DNA of 64,000 nt from Oscillospiraceae bacterium. Its GTDB lineage: Bacteria; Bacillota; Clostridia; Oscillospirales; Oscillospiraceae. The notes below the pieces were generated by a model. The model worked only from the letters and a program-made list of their open reading frames with translations, was not told the DNA's origin and searched no databases. Below, in pieces: positions 8,320 through 16,537 of this stretch. The DNA is taken from NCBI GenBank assembly GCA_022846095.1, contig AP025583.1, positions 248,001 through 312,000 of the forward strand. The letters run 5' to 3'. The position numbers were made by a program, and so were the translations under genes. How positions within the stretch are numbered: the stretch's first letter is position 1; every line of letters starts with the position of its first letter.

Positions 8320-9846
8320 ATGGTATTGCAAGGAATTATGGAGGTCCTCTCCAACCCCATGACCATCGTCATGGTGGCCGTGGGCACCTTTATCGGCATC
8401 ATCTTCGGCTCCATCCCCGGCCTCACCGCCACGATGGCCATCGTCATGTTCCTGCCCGTGACCTACGCCATGCAGTCCACCCAGGGCATCTCCATGCTGG
8501 TGGCCCTGTACATCGGCGGCATCTCGGGCGGGCTCATCTCGGCCATCCTGCTGAACATCCCCGGCACCCCCTCCTCGGTGGCCACCTGCTTCGACGGGCG
8601 GCCCATGGCGGAGAAGGGGCAGGCCGCCAAGGCCCTGGGCACCGGCGTGGTGTTCTCCTTCCTGGGCACCATCATCGGCGTGGTGCTGCTGGTGGTCATC
8701 AGCCCCTTCCTGGCCTCCGTGGCCCTGAAGTTCGGCCCCTTTGAGTACTGCGCGCTGACCATCTTCTCCCTGTCCCTGGTCATCACCCTCACCGGCAAGG
8801 ACCTGCCCAAGGGCCTCATCTCCGCCGTCATCGGCGCCATGCTGGCCACCGTGGGCCTGGCCCCCATCGACTCCAAGCCCCGCTTCACCTTCGACAACGT
8901 GAACCTGACCGCGGGCTTCAAGCTGCTGGTGCTGCTCATCGGCATCTTCGCTATCACCGAGGTGGTCAAGTACGCCGAGAAGGTCCGCCACCCCGAGACG
9001 GTGGAGATCAACAACTCCGTCAAAATCCGGGGCTTCGGCTTCTCCCTCAAGGAGTTTTTTACCCAGATCCCCAACGCCGTGCGCTCCGCCCTCATCGGCG
9101 TGGGCATCGGCATCCTGCCCGGCATCGGCGGCGGCGTGTCCTGCATGATCTCCTACACCGTGGCCAAGAACATGAGCAAGCACCCCGAGCAGTTCGGCAC
9201 CGGCATCATGGACGGCGTGGTGGCCTCCGAGACCGCCAACAACGGCACCATCGGCGGCGCCATGATTCCCCTGCTGGCCCTGGGCATCCCCGGCGACGCG
9301 GCCACCGCCATGCTGCTGGGCGGCCTCCAGGTTCACGGCGTGGCCCCCGGCCCGCTGATCTTCCAGAAGAGCGGCGACGTGGTGTACGGCGTGTTCTTCG
9401 CCATGGTGCTGGCCGCCCTGTTTATGCTCATCTTCTCCCTCTTCGGCATGCGCATCTTCATCAAGGTGCTGGACATCCCCAAGAACCTGCTGCTCCCCGT
9501 CATCGTGGTGCTGTGCTGCGTGGGCGCCATCGGCGACTCCAACCGTATCTTCGACTGCTGGGGCGTGCTGATCTTCGGCCTGATGGGCTACCTGCTCATC
9601 AAGTCCAAGGTCACCCTCACCCCCATGATCCTGGGCTTCATCCTGGGCCCCACGCTGGAGACCAACACCCGAAGGGTCAGCCAGCTCATCTCCGGCGAGA
9701 ACTTCCTCCAGCACCCCATCGCCTGCGTGTTCCTGGCCATCGCCGTGATCGTCGTGGTCTTCTCCCTGCGCTCCAACCTGATGCAGGCCAAGGGCAAGGC
9801 CAAGGTGGGCGCGGTCAGCCTGGTGGAGGACGAGACCGAGGAATAA
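8320..9846 (+). CDS. Tripartite tricarboxylate transporter large permease (TctA family)
   Basis: 508 residues, highly hydrophobic with about 11-12 membrane segments, the normal TctA size. Family motifs include the N-terminal GTFIGIIFGSIPGLTATMA, an ALYIGGISGG segment, and a mid-protein IPGDAATAMLLGG loop. It forms the cation-coupled translocation path for carboxylic acids. It starts 15 bases after tctB behind GGGGGGAGG. Gene order B-A-C is adjacent to the sugar-acid enzymes, so the substrate is probably a C4 or related sugar acid. Confidence 0.9.
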   Translation: MVLQGIMEVLSNPMTIVMVAVGTFIGIIFGSIPGLTATMAIVMFLPVTYAMQSTQGISMLVALYIGGISGGLISAILLNIPGTPSSVATCFDGRPMAEKGQAAKALGTGVVFSFLGTIIGVVLLVVISPFLASVALKFGPFEYCALTIFSLSLVITLTGKDLPKGLISAVIGAMLATVGLAPIDSKPRFTFDNVNLTAGFKLLVLLIGIFAITEVVKYAEKVRHPETVEINNSVKIRGFGFSLKEFFTQIPNAVRSALIGVGIGILPGIGGGVSCMISYTVAKNMSKHPEQFGTGIMDGVVASETANNGTIGGAMIPLLALGIPGDAATAMLLGGLQVHGVAPGPLIFQKSGDVVYGVFFAMVLAALFMLIFSLFGMRIFIKVLDIPKNLLLPVIVVLCCVGAIGDSNRIFDCWGVLIFGLMGYLLIKSKVTLTPMILGFILGPTLETNTRRVSQLISGENFLQHPIACVFLAIAVIVVVFSLRSNLMQAKGKAKVGAVSLVEDETEE

Positions 9847-9900
9847 CCGCTGTCTTTTGCAAGCAAATCAACTGAAAATAATAAAAAAGGAGAGACTACA

Positions 9901-10917
9901 ATGAAATTCAAGAAGATTGCAAGCCTGTTTCTTGCCTGCGCCCTGAGCGCCGGACTGCTGGCCGGCTGCGGCGACAACGGCGGCGCGGCCACCCCCGCCC
10001 CCGGCGGCGGCAACGGCGGCGCGGCCGCCACCGACTGGCCCAAGGAGAACATCAACTTCATGATCACCCACTCCGCCGGCGGCGACACCGACTACAACGC
10101 CCGCCTGCTGGGCCGCCTGCTCCAGGAGAAGCTGGGCGTCACCGTGGTGAGCACCAACGTCACCGGCTCCAACGGCTCCATCTGCATGACCCAGTACAAG
10201 GACGGCACCCCCGACGGCTACACCTTCGTGCTGACCAACACCGCCGCCCTGTCCGGCAACGAGGCCACCGGCCTGTCCGACTTCGGCTACGACGCCTTCG
10301 AGCCCGTGTGCATCTACGGCAAGCAGTCCGGCGAGAACATCGTGGTGCCCGCCGACTCCCCCTACAACACCCTCCAGGAACTGGTGGACGCGGCCAAGGC
10401 GGCCCCCGGCTCCATCCGCTTCGGCATCTCCACCGGCGGCGGCGTGTACATTGAGTCCGTCATCATGCAGCAGGCCACCGACAGCGCCTTCAACATCATC
10501 GACACCGGCGACGCCGCCGACCGCCTGGCCTCCCTGCTGGGCGGGCAGACCGACGTGAGCAGCCTGCCCTACGCCACCGCCTCCGAGTACATCGAGGCCG
10601 GCCAGCTCAAGAGCCTGTGCACCGTTATGAGCCAGTCCCCCGACCTGCTGGACCAGCCCTCCGCCTCCGAGACCATCCCCGACCTGGTGATGGACACCCT
10701 CTACGTGGTCCTGGCCCCCAAGGGCACCCCCGCCGAGGTGGTGGAGGCCATGAACGCAGCCATCCTGGACGTGGTCAACAACAGCGCCGAGTACAAGGAG
10801 GAGGTCAACTCCTTCAACTTCCAGAATCCCTGGGCCCTCTCCGTGGCCGACACCGTGGCTGAGCTGGACAACCAGCGCACCCTGTTCATGAGCTATTCCG
10901 ACCTGCTCCAGGGATAA
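9901..10917 (+). CDS. Tripartite tricarboxylate transporter substrate-binding lipoprotein (TctC family)
   Basis: 338 residues. A lipoprotein signal peptide ends at lipobox LLAGC with lipidated C23, followed by a Gly/Ala/Pro-rich linker (about 24-45) and the TctC (Bug-type) two-lobed binding domain. It captures the carboxylic acid outside the membrane and delivers it to TctAB. Start ATG 9901 follows AAAAAAGGAGAG. It is the last gene of the operon; a long perfect hairpin follows. Confidence 0.9.
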   Translation: MKFKKIASLFLACALSAGLLAGCGDNGGAATPAPGGGNGGAAATDWPKENINFMITHSAGGDTDYNARLLGRLLQEKLGVTVVSTNVTGSNGSICMTQYKDGTPDGYTFVLTNTAALSGNEATGLSDFGYDAFEPVCIYGKQSGENIVVPADSPYNTLQELVDAAKAAPGSIRFGISTGGGVYIESVIMQQATDSAFNIIDTGDAADRLASLLGGQTDVSSLPYATASEYIEAGQLKSLCTVMSQSPDLLDQPSASETIPDLVMDTLYVVLAPKGTPAEVVEAMNAAILDVVNNSAEYKEEVNSFNFQNPWALSVADTVAELDNQRTLFMSYSDLLQG

Positions 10918-10946
10918 AAAGCGTCCTCCTTCCTTCTTCCCATAAC

Positions 10947-10980
10947 GAAACGCGGGACCGCATGTGCGGTCCCGCGTTTC
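10947..10980. terminator. Bidirectional hairpin terminator
   Basis: A perfect inverted repeat with 16-bp arms (GAAACGCGGGACCGCA and complement) and a 2-base centre lies between the convergent tctC-like and 11031 genes. The A/T-ended arms suit termination from both sides. Confidence 0.75.
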
Positions 10981-11030
10981 CACGGTAGGGCGTGGGCTTG
11001 CCCCCGCCGCTGGATAGGTTTCCGCCGGGA

Positions 11031-11777
11031 TCAGGCGCGGGCCTTGCCCTCCCGGTCCAGCCGCTGGGCCAGCTTTAAAAGCCCCTCCAGCTCGGGCAGG
11101 GGGTCGGCGCTCAGGGTCTGATCGGTCACGGGCAGCATGGGGCTGGCCTTGAAGCCCAGGAAGCGGTACCGGAGCAGGGCGGTCACCGCCCCCTCGCTCA
11201 CCTTCAGGTACAGGCTGGTGGGGCGCACCCGGTTAATTTCCTCCAGCAGGGTGTTCTGCCAGCCGGGGAGGGGCGTGCCCTCGGGCACCCTGCCCGCCTG
11301 GGAGAGCACCCCCAGCGCCCGGATGCCCTCGCCCCGGATGCGCACGCAGCAGCCGGAGAACATGGCGTTGAGCCCCTTGTCCCGGATGGCGAAGGACACG
11401 TCGGCCAGCTCCACGCCCAGGCCGCTCTGCCGGCCCGTGATGTAGTGCCAGCTGCGGTAGGCCCGGTCGGCCTGGGTGTCCGGCAGGCCCGCGTCCTCCA
11501 CCGCCCCGGCGTCCAGCCCGCCCTTGGGGGCGTAGGTGAAGCCGGTGAGCCGCGCGCCCACGGTGTTGGCCAGGGTGGTGGTCACCACCCCCGCGCAGTA
11601 CCGCCTGCCCGCCGGGCGCAGCAGCGCGAAATAGAGCGCGACCAGAATTGCCGCCAGCGCCAGGGCGGCGTAGTAGCCCACCCAGATCAGCAATCCCAGG
11701 GCCGCCAGGATCCCCGCGAAATAGGCGATGTAGCCCGCCAGGATCCCCGCCCGCCTGCGCTTGAATTGTTCCGCCAT
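11031..11777 (-). CDS. Membrane-anchored protein, DUF3137-like
   Basis: 248 residues from ATG 11777, chosen because a GGGGG ribosome binding site precedes it; a longer frame reaches 11894 but runs into the divergent AEC gene. After a basic N-terminus come two closely spaced membrane segments (about 13-55), then a soluble domain with a DYIxG-like stretch (WHYITGRQSGL) and the sequence VELADVSFAIRD. This looks like the DUF3137 group, whose function is unknown. It may be a stand-alone gene; the AEC gene is divergent and the tct operon convergent. Confidence 0.65.
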   Translation of the reverse strand: MAEQFKRRRAGILAGYIAYFAGILAALGLLIWVGYYAALALAAILVALYFALLRPAGRRYCAGVVTTTLANTVGARLTGFTYAPKGGLDAGAVEDAGLPDTQADRAYRSWHYITGRQSGLGVELADVSFAIRDKGLNAMFSGCCVRIRGEGIRALGVLSQAGRVPEGTPLPGWQNTLLEEINRVRPTSLYLKVSEGAVTALLRYRFLGFKASPMLPVTDQTLSADPLPELEGLLKLAQRLDREGKARA

Positions 11778-11856
11778 AGATAGGCCCCCGTTTCTTTTGG
11801 ATAAGCCCATTATAGTGGCTTTTGCGCCGTTTGTAAACTGAGAGAGAAGGTCCGCC

Positions 11857-12780
11857 ATGATCGACATGCACACCCTGCTGAACCTGGAGCTCACCCTCTA
11901 CGCCATGATGGCCGTGGGGCTTATCCTGAAAAAGATCGGCTTTCTCAACCCGGACGGGGAGAAATTCCTCTCCAACCTGGTCATGTACATCATTCTGCCG
12001 TGCAGCATCATGAAGTCCTTCCTCATTGAGCTCACCCCGGATCTGGTGCGCCAGTTCTTCACAACCATCGCCGCCGGGGTGTGCATCATCGCCCTGGAGG
12101 TGCTGATCACCCAGACCGCCTTCCGCCGCTTCCCCGCGGACAAGCGCAAGGCCATGCAGTACGGCATGGTCAACCCCAACTCCACCTTTCTGGGCTTCCC
12201 CATCGTGGAGGGGATCTTCGGCGCGGGGGGCCTGACCCACGCGGCCATGTACCAGATGCCCCCGCGGGTGGTCATCTGGACCTACGGCCTGTCCCTCTTC
12301 ACCTCCGCCGGGCTCAAGGGGCGGGAGCTGGTGAAAAAATGCCTTTTGCACCCCTGCATGGTGGGGGCCTACCTTGGCATTTTCTTCATGGTCACCCAGG
12401 TCAGGCTGCCCGCGTTCGTAACCGGCGGGCTCTCCCACATGGCCTCCTGCCTCACCGCCCTGTCCATGCTGCTGATCGGCTCCATCCTGGCCGAGGTCAA
12501 GCCGAAAAAGCTCCTCAGCCCCCCGGCGCTGTGGTTCTGCCTGTTCCGGCTGGCCCTGATGCCCGGCGCCGTGCTGCTGGGGTGCAAGCTGCTGGGCATA
12601 GACCCCACCGTGGCCGGGGTGTGCACGCTGATGGCGGGTATGCCCGCCGCCAGCATCACCGTGATCCTGGCCGTCCAGTACGGCACGGACACCGAGTTTG
12701 CCGGCGTATTGGTCACCGTGTCCACCCTGCTGTCCACCCTCACCCTGCCCCTGTGGGCGCTGGCCCTGTCCTGGCTGTAA
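11857..12780 (+). CDS. AEC family transporter (auxin efflux carrier-like permease)
   Basis: 307 residues with about ten membrane segments in two inverted halves, the usual size and pattern of the AEC family (AEC fold; malate/lactate and other organic-acid transporters). Typical features are the conserved N-terminal G-x-x-x-x-KxGFL region (MAVGLILKKIGFLNPDG) and a Pro-containing half-helix in the second half. It probably moves an organic acid, in keeping with the surrounding sugar-acid genes. Start ATG 11857 follows GAGAGAAGG. Divergent from the 11777 gene with a 79-base shared promoter region. Confidence 0.85.
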   Translation: MIDMHTLLNLELTLYAMMAVGLILKKIGFLNPDGEKFLSNLVMYIILPCSIMKSFLIELTPDLVRQFFTTIAAGVCIIALEVLITQTAFRRFPADKRKAMQYGMVNPNSTFLGFPIVEGIFGAGGLTHAAMYQMPPRVVIWTYGLSLFTSAGLKGRELVKKCLLHPCMVGAYLGIFFMVTQVRLPAFVTGGLSHMASCLTALSMLLIGSILAEVKPKKLLSPPALWFCLFRLALMPGAVLLGCKLLGIDPTVAGVCTLMAGMPAASITVILAVQYGTDTEFAGVLVTVSTLLSTLTLPLWALALSWL

Positions 12781-12826
12781 AAAACCGCCCGGCTTTGTCA
12801 AGCGACAGAGCCGGGCGGTTTTTTTG
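12779..12826 (+). terminator. Rho-independent terminator after the AEC gene
   Basis: A GC-rich stem (AAAACCGCCCGGCT and complement, centred near 12802) ends in seven Ts. Confidence 0.9.
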
Positions 12827-12830
12827 TACG

Positions 12831-12946
12831 TATGTGGTATACCACATAAAAATATAATAAAGTGCCGTATAATTGCGGTGTGTTTAGCAGCGCTGGGCAA
12901 AGTTGTGCAATGTTATACATTTGTATGCCGGATAATACGATATAAT
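12831..12946 (+). promoter_or_regulatory. Perfect 18-bp palindrome and TATAAT boxes upstream of the RHH gene pair
   Basis: TATGTGGTATACCACATA at 12831-12848 is a perfect dyad, an operator-like sequence. Exact TATAAT boxes occur at 12853-12858, 12868-12873 and 12941-12946; the last is 24 bases before the RHH start, with its transcript beginning next to the ribosome binding site. A ribbon-helix-helix protein is encoded just downstream and could be the ligand, but FadR/GntR-type regulators also use TGGT-N-ACCA half-sites. Confidence 0.5.
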
Positions 12947-12970
12947 GTAAAACAGGAGGTGGAGGGGCTG

Positions 12971-13141
12971 ATGGCAAAGACGGATACGCAGATTGGAATC
13001 CGGGTGACGGAGGACTTCAAAAAGCGTCTGGAGCACCAGGCAGAGCTGGAACATCGGACCGTCTCCAACCTGATAACCAAAGTATTGAGTGAGTATCTGG
13101 AGCAGCGTGAACACGCGGAGGACGAGGCGCTATGCATCTGA
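12971..13141 (+). CDS. Small ribbon-helix-helix (CopG/Arc-like) DNA-binding protein
   Basis: 56 residues. The pattern of a short beta strand (TQIGIRVTEDF) followed by two helices (KKRLEHQAELEHR, TVSNLITKVLSEYLEQ) is that of a ribbon-helix-helix protein, which dimerises to bind DNA palindromes. The start ATG 12971 follows a strong AGGAGGTGGAGG. It overlaps the next gene by 10 bases in another frame, an arrangement typical of antitoxin-toxin pairs. An 18-bp palindrome 120 bases upstream could be its operator. Confidence 0.7.
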   Translation: MAKTDTQIGIRVTEDFKKRLEHQAELEHRTVSNLITKVLSEYLEQREHAEDEALCI

Positions 13142-13416
13142 CGGACGGGGATTTGCAGGCAATTGTAGATACCTACCGGGACGGGGAGTTCCTCGACCGC
13201 CTTTTCCAGATTGCCCGGCAGGCGGAGGAATACGACGACCCGGAGTACGACGAGGCCTGGGTGATGGGGGACGCGCTGGGGATACAGGACCCTGAAAAGC
13301 TGACGCTGAGCGGCACTCTGGTACTGGAGTTCCTCTCCAGGGTAGAGCGCTTCTGCTTCTGTGAGGGGGCGGCGCGGGCGGTCAAATGGGTGAACGCCCA
13401 CTATAGCGAACAATAA
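13132..13416 (+). CDS. Small acidic protein of unknown function, partner of the RHH gene
   Basis: 94 residues, acidic, no membrane segment and no domain I recognise. It begins inside the 3' end of the RHH gene (10-base overlap), so translation is coupled. The sequence contains EEYDDPEYDEAWVMGD and ends VKWVNAHYSEQ. By position it could be a toxin partner of the RHH protein, but the strongly acidic composition is unusual for an mRNase toxin, so this is only a hypothesis. A 20-bp-arm terminator follows directly. Confidence 0.6.
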   Translation: MHLTDGDLQAIVDTYRDGEFLDRLFQIARQAEEYDDPEYDEAWVMGDALGIQDPEKLTLSGTLVLEFLSRVERFCFCEGAARAVKWVNAHYSEQ

Positions 13417-13456
13417 AGTAGAGGCCCGGCGCGTTTAACGCGCCGGGCCTCTACTT
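13416..13456. terminator. Long perfect hairpin terminator
   Basis: Twenty-base perfect arms (starting AAGTAGAGGCCCGG) close on a tiny loop, located 1 base after the small acidic gene's stop. Confidence 0.8.
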
Positions 13457-13654
13457 GCAGCTTCGGGGGATAAGGCGTCCCAAAGCCTCCCCTATGAGGG
13501 GAGGTGCCCACGCAGTGGGCGGTGGGGTCAGACCCCCCAGCCGCTGCGGCGGCAGCCCCCCTCATAGGGGGGCCGGAGTGGGGACGGATTGCCGCGGGCC
13601 TGCGGCCCTCGCAATGACGTAGGGCGGGGGCTTGCCCCCGCCGCCCCTTTGCCC
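13457..13654. repeat. Intergenic palindromic repeats
   Basis: No gene seen. It contains the CTCCCCTATGAGGGGAGG / GGCAGCCCCCCTCATAGGGGGGCC repeat also found at 17945-17995, and the GGATTGCCGCGG...CCTCGCAAT palindrome at 13580-13618 followed by GTAGGGCGGGGGCTTGCCCC. Confidence 0.75.
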
Positions 13655-14974
13655 TCAGCCATTCCACAGCAGCAGGTTGCCCTGAGCGTCGAAGGGCAGC
13701 GGCTCCGGGTCGGAGACGATCTCCAGCCCCGGGGTGCCCTCCGCCTGCTCCAGGTAGGCCCGGGAGAGGTAGAGCTCGTCCATGGTCAGGGTGTTGCGGA
13801 TCAGCACCACCCGGGGGTCGTCGGGGTTGAAGTGGTTGCAGGTCTTGATAGCCCCCTTGATGGCCATCTCGTCGTCCCGCAGCACCATGGCCAGCTTGAT
13901 GGGCAGAAAGACGGTGGAGGTCAGGGCGTTGGGGTAGGTCTCCAGGAAGTTGAACTTCTCATAAAAGCGCAGGGTGGTGGTGTCCGCCTGGCCGATGCCC
14001 AGGCCGTTGCCGTGGGACACGTCGGTGAGGTCCAGCACCGCCGTGCGCTGGTGCCGGAGTCCGCCGCCGCCGTAGGGGGTGGACCAGGTGCCCGTGATGT
14101 TGGGGTCCATGCCGCTGCCGGAGAAGTTCTTGCCGATCTCCTTCACCACCAGCACGTCGGTCTCGTCCACCAGGATGCGGGGCATGAGGGAGGCGGCGTA
14201 CTTCAGAAGCCCCGGCTCCTGCTCCGGGATCTCCTCGCTGCGCAGCACCACCACGCGGTTGGTCTCGTCGTAGGCGTTTTCGATGGTGCCCACGCCGAAG
14301 AGCACCTTGGCGTGGGTGCGCACGAAGTTGCCGAAGAGGGGGATGCGGGTCTTGAAGGTGCCGAAGCCGTCCCGGTGGAGGCTGTCCGCCCCGGCCTGCT
14401 TGCCCAGGCCGATGCACAGCATCTTGGTCAGGCCCGATTCATAGGGCCCCCGGAAGGCGCTGTGGGGCTTGATGCGGTTGATCGCCACAATGCCGTCGGC
14501 CTCGTGGGCCAGCTTGTCGATGCGCACCTCGAAACGCTCGCCGTCCTCCTCCACCCAGCCCAGGTGGACGGTCTCCATGCTGGACAGGATGGGACAGCCG
14601 CAGAATTCCTCGGTGATGCCGTACCCGGTGAGCACGGCCCTCTGCCCCTCCGCCGTGGCCCCGCCGTGGCTGCCCATGGCGGGGATGATGAAGGGGGCGC
14701 ACCCCTTGTCCTTCAAGAAGGAGGCGGTCTCCCGCAGCACCACGTTCATGTTGGCGATGCCCCGGCTGGAGCCGGTGAGGCAGATGCGCATACCGGGGCG
14801 CAGCAGCTCCGCCACCCCGGAGTCCGCCAGCCGCCGCCGGGTCTCGGCGGCCACGTCCGCGATCTTCTCCCGGCTGAAGTGCTGGCGCACCTTAAACATG
14901 GGGGGGATCCTCGTGTCCCTTAACAGGCCCTCGATGACGCTGAAATCCTGAAAGCTGTGGTTGGGGTTTTCCAT
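13655..14974 (-). CDS. Lactate racemase-domain (LarA-like, DUF2088) protein
   Basis: 439 residues. Segments such as CLTGSSRGIANM (65-76), AMGSHGGATAEGQ (99-111) and the NRIKPHSAFRGPYESGLTKM region are characteristic of the LarA-like family. LarA proper is a nickel-pincer racemase that epimerises 2-hydroxy acids. This subgroup is found in sugar-acid clusters and probably acts at C2 of a hydroxy acid; cofactor-maturation genes (larB, larC, larE) are not in the window. ATG 14974 follows AAAAGGAG and the stop is at 13655. It is 15 bases downstream of a DapA-like gene on the same strand. Confidence 0.78.
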   Translation of the reverse strand: MENPNHSFQDFSVIEGLLRDTRIPPMFKVRQHFSREKIADVAAETRRRLADSGVAELLRPGMRICLTGSSRGIANMNVVLRETASFLKDKGCAPFIIPAMGSHGGATAEGQRAVLTGYGITEEFCGCPILSSMETVHLGWVEEDGERFEVRIDKLAHEADGIVAINRIKPHSAFRGPYESGLTKMLCIGLGKQAGADSLHRDGFGTFKTRIPLFGNFVRTHAKVLFGVGTIENAYDETNRVVVLRSEEIPEQEPGLLKYAASLMPRILVDETDVLVVKEIGKNFSGSGMDPNITGTWSTPYGGGGLRHQRTAVLDLTDVSHGNGLGIGQADTTTLRFYEKFNFLETYPNALTSTVFLPIKLAMVLRDDEMAIKGAIKTCNHFNPDDPRVVLIRNTLTMDELYLSRAYLEQAEGTPGLEIVSDPEPLPFDAQGNLLLWNG

Positions 14975-14989
14975 AAAAGGCTCCTTTTC

Positions 14990-15895
14990 TTACGCCAGGG
15001 CGGCGTATTCCCGCCACTGGGCGATATGGGCGTCGATGGCGGCGCGCTCGGACGGGGTGATGGGCTCGGTGGGGCGGATGACCCGCTCGCTGCAAAGGCC
15101 CAGTCTGCTGATGGCGTACTTGGTGGAGGCGGTCTGGCTCTTGGCCATGGGGTAGAGCCTGCACACCTCGTCCAGGACGCCGCTCCACCGCATACATTCC
15201 CCAATGTGGCCGGCCCTGCCCTCCTCGTACACCTTCAGGTGGGGCACGGGGAAGAGGGGGGCCAGGGAGGGGATGAAGCCGTCGGCCCCCAGCAGCATGG
15301 AGGGCACGGCCAGATTGGTGGCCCCCTGGAGGAGGAGGAAGTCGGTGCCCTTGAAGTGGTGCAGCAGCTTGAGGAAGGCGGGGAAGTTGCCGGAGGTGTC
15401 CTTCACGCCGATGACCCGGTCAATTTTGCTGAGCTTGATGATGGTGTCGGCGGTGAGGCACTGGCCGGTGAAGGAGGGGATGTTGTAGATCATCAGGCTG
15501 CAGGTACTGTGGCGGGCGATCTCCTCAAAGTGGCGCACAGTCTCGTCCTGGGTGGCGTGGCGGGCGTAGAACACCGGGGTGATCACCGCCGTTTCGCCCC
15601 CCATGTCCTCCAGGCGCTTCACGTTGTCGATAACCCTCTGGGTGCTGGAGTCCATGCACCCGGCAATGACCGGGGCGCGGCCCTTGCAGGCGTCCAGGGC
15701 GATGGCGATGGCCCGGTCCCGCTCGGCCTGGGTGAGGGCCATGCACTCCCCGTTGGAGCCCGCCACGAAGATGCCGTGGATGCCGTGGTCCAGGCAGTGG
15801 CTAATCAGCGCGCGAAGGGCCCCCTCGTCCACCCGCTCGTGCTCGTCCACCGGCGTGATGATGGGCGGGATGACCCCGATAATCTCTTTGGACAT
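14990..15895 (-). CDS. Dihydrodipicolinate synthase/N-acetylneuraminate lyase family aldolase (second copy)
   Basis: 301 residues. Schiff-base lysine K165 (GVKDTSGN) and tyrosine Y137 (YNIPSFTG) sit exactly where they do in the copy at 4449-5348, but the loop at 46-51 is GSNGEC rather than GTNGEG. The sequences differ throughout, so they are distinct subfamilies rather than a recent duplication. First gene of an operon with the LarA-like gene; divergent from the cupin-kinase operon. Probably handles a 2-oxo acid product of sugar-acid breakdown. ATG 15895 follows GAAGGGGGAG. Confidence 0.85.
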   Translation of the reverse strand: MSKEIIGVIPPIITPVDEHERVDEGALRALISHCLDHGIHGIFVAGSNGECMALTQAERDRAIAIALDACKGRAPVIAGCMDSSTQRVIDNVKRLEDMGGETAVITPVFYARHATQDETVRHFEEIARHSTCSLMIYNIPSFTGQCLTADTIIKLSKIDRVIGVKDTSGNFPAFLKLLHHFKGTDFLLLQGATNLAVPSMLLGADGFIPSLAPLFPVPHLKVYEEGRAGHIGECMRWSGVLDEVCRLYPMAKSQTASTKYAISRLGLCSERVIRPTEPITPSERAAIDAHIAQWREYAALA

Positions 15896-16156
15896 AGTTA
15901 AACTCCCCCTTCTCGTCTCGTTAGGGATAGCGTACTACAATCCCCCGCCCCCGTCTTTTGATAAATCCGCCGTTGATTTGCCCGTTTCTCAGATCTGCGC
16001 CCGGAGAAAAGAGGGGGGATACCTGAAAATTGTGCAAACAAAAGGGGCGGGGAAATGGTATAATCAAAGTAGAATTGACCCCCAACCCGGCTTTGCCGGG
16101 AGCTCCCCTCACAGGGGAGCCACAGAGGATACTTGATTTAAATGGAGGCGCATGGT
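15896..16156. promoter_or_regulatory. Divergent promoter region between the aldolase and cupin operons
   Basis: No gene is seen. An extended -10 element TGGTATAAT (TATAAT 16059-16064) points toward the cupin gene, without a clear -35. Between it and the gene, 16080-16125 contains two small GC-rich inverted repeats (CCCGGCTTTGCCGGG and GCTCCCCTCACAGGGGAGC). The second is a member of the local repeat family, so it may not be regulatory. Confidence 0.45.
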
Positions 16157-16537
16157 ATGGAGCTTGTGGCGAGAGGGGACATCCCCGAAAACCGCCTGCC
16201 CGGCCGGGTGGTGCAGAACGCGGTGGGCCGGAACAGCGCGGTGGACAGCGGCAGGATGACGGTGAGCTTCTGCCGGTACGACGCGTCCAGCGGGCCCATG
16301 GAGCCCCACAACCACGCCGAGGAGTCGGTGGTGGTGCTGGACTGCCGGGACGCATACGTCAAATACGGCACGGCCAGGGACAGCCTGGAGCACACGGCGG
16401 CGCTCCACCCCGGAGACCTGATGCACTTCCCGCCCCTGGAGTGGCACGTGTTCGGCTACGGCGAGGGCGGCTTTCTGGACGCGCTGTGCATCTACGGGCA
16501 GGTGGACAACATCCGGCCCGAGGCGTGCGGCGGATGA
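16157..16537 (+). CDS. Cupin-domain protein
   Basis: 126 residues from ATG 16157. I chose this start because GGAGG at 16144-16148 lies 8 bases upstream, while the ATG at 16142 overlaps that site. The cupin motif is visible as PHNHAEESVVVLD (motif 1) and HPGDLMHFPPLEWHVFGY (motif 2) with the metal-binding His/Glu set. Stand-alone cupins beside sugar-acid enzymes are often isomerases or sugar-acid binding proteins. Its TGA overlaps the ATG of the next kinase gene (ATGA), which implies coupled expression. Confidence 0.8.
   Translation: MELVARGDIPENRLPGRVVQNAVGRNSAVDSGRMTVSFCRYDASSGPMEPHNHAEESVVVLDCRDAYVKYGTARDSLEHTAALHPGDLMHFPPLEWHVFGYGEGGFLDALCIYGQVDNIRPEACGG

Noticed and set aside
16030-16533. 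N-terminal extension of the second DUF1537 kinase
   Set aside because: It would overlap the cupin gene in another frame; ATG 16534 fits the family N-terminus and couples to the cupin stop.
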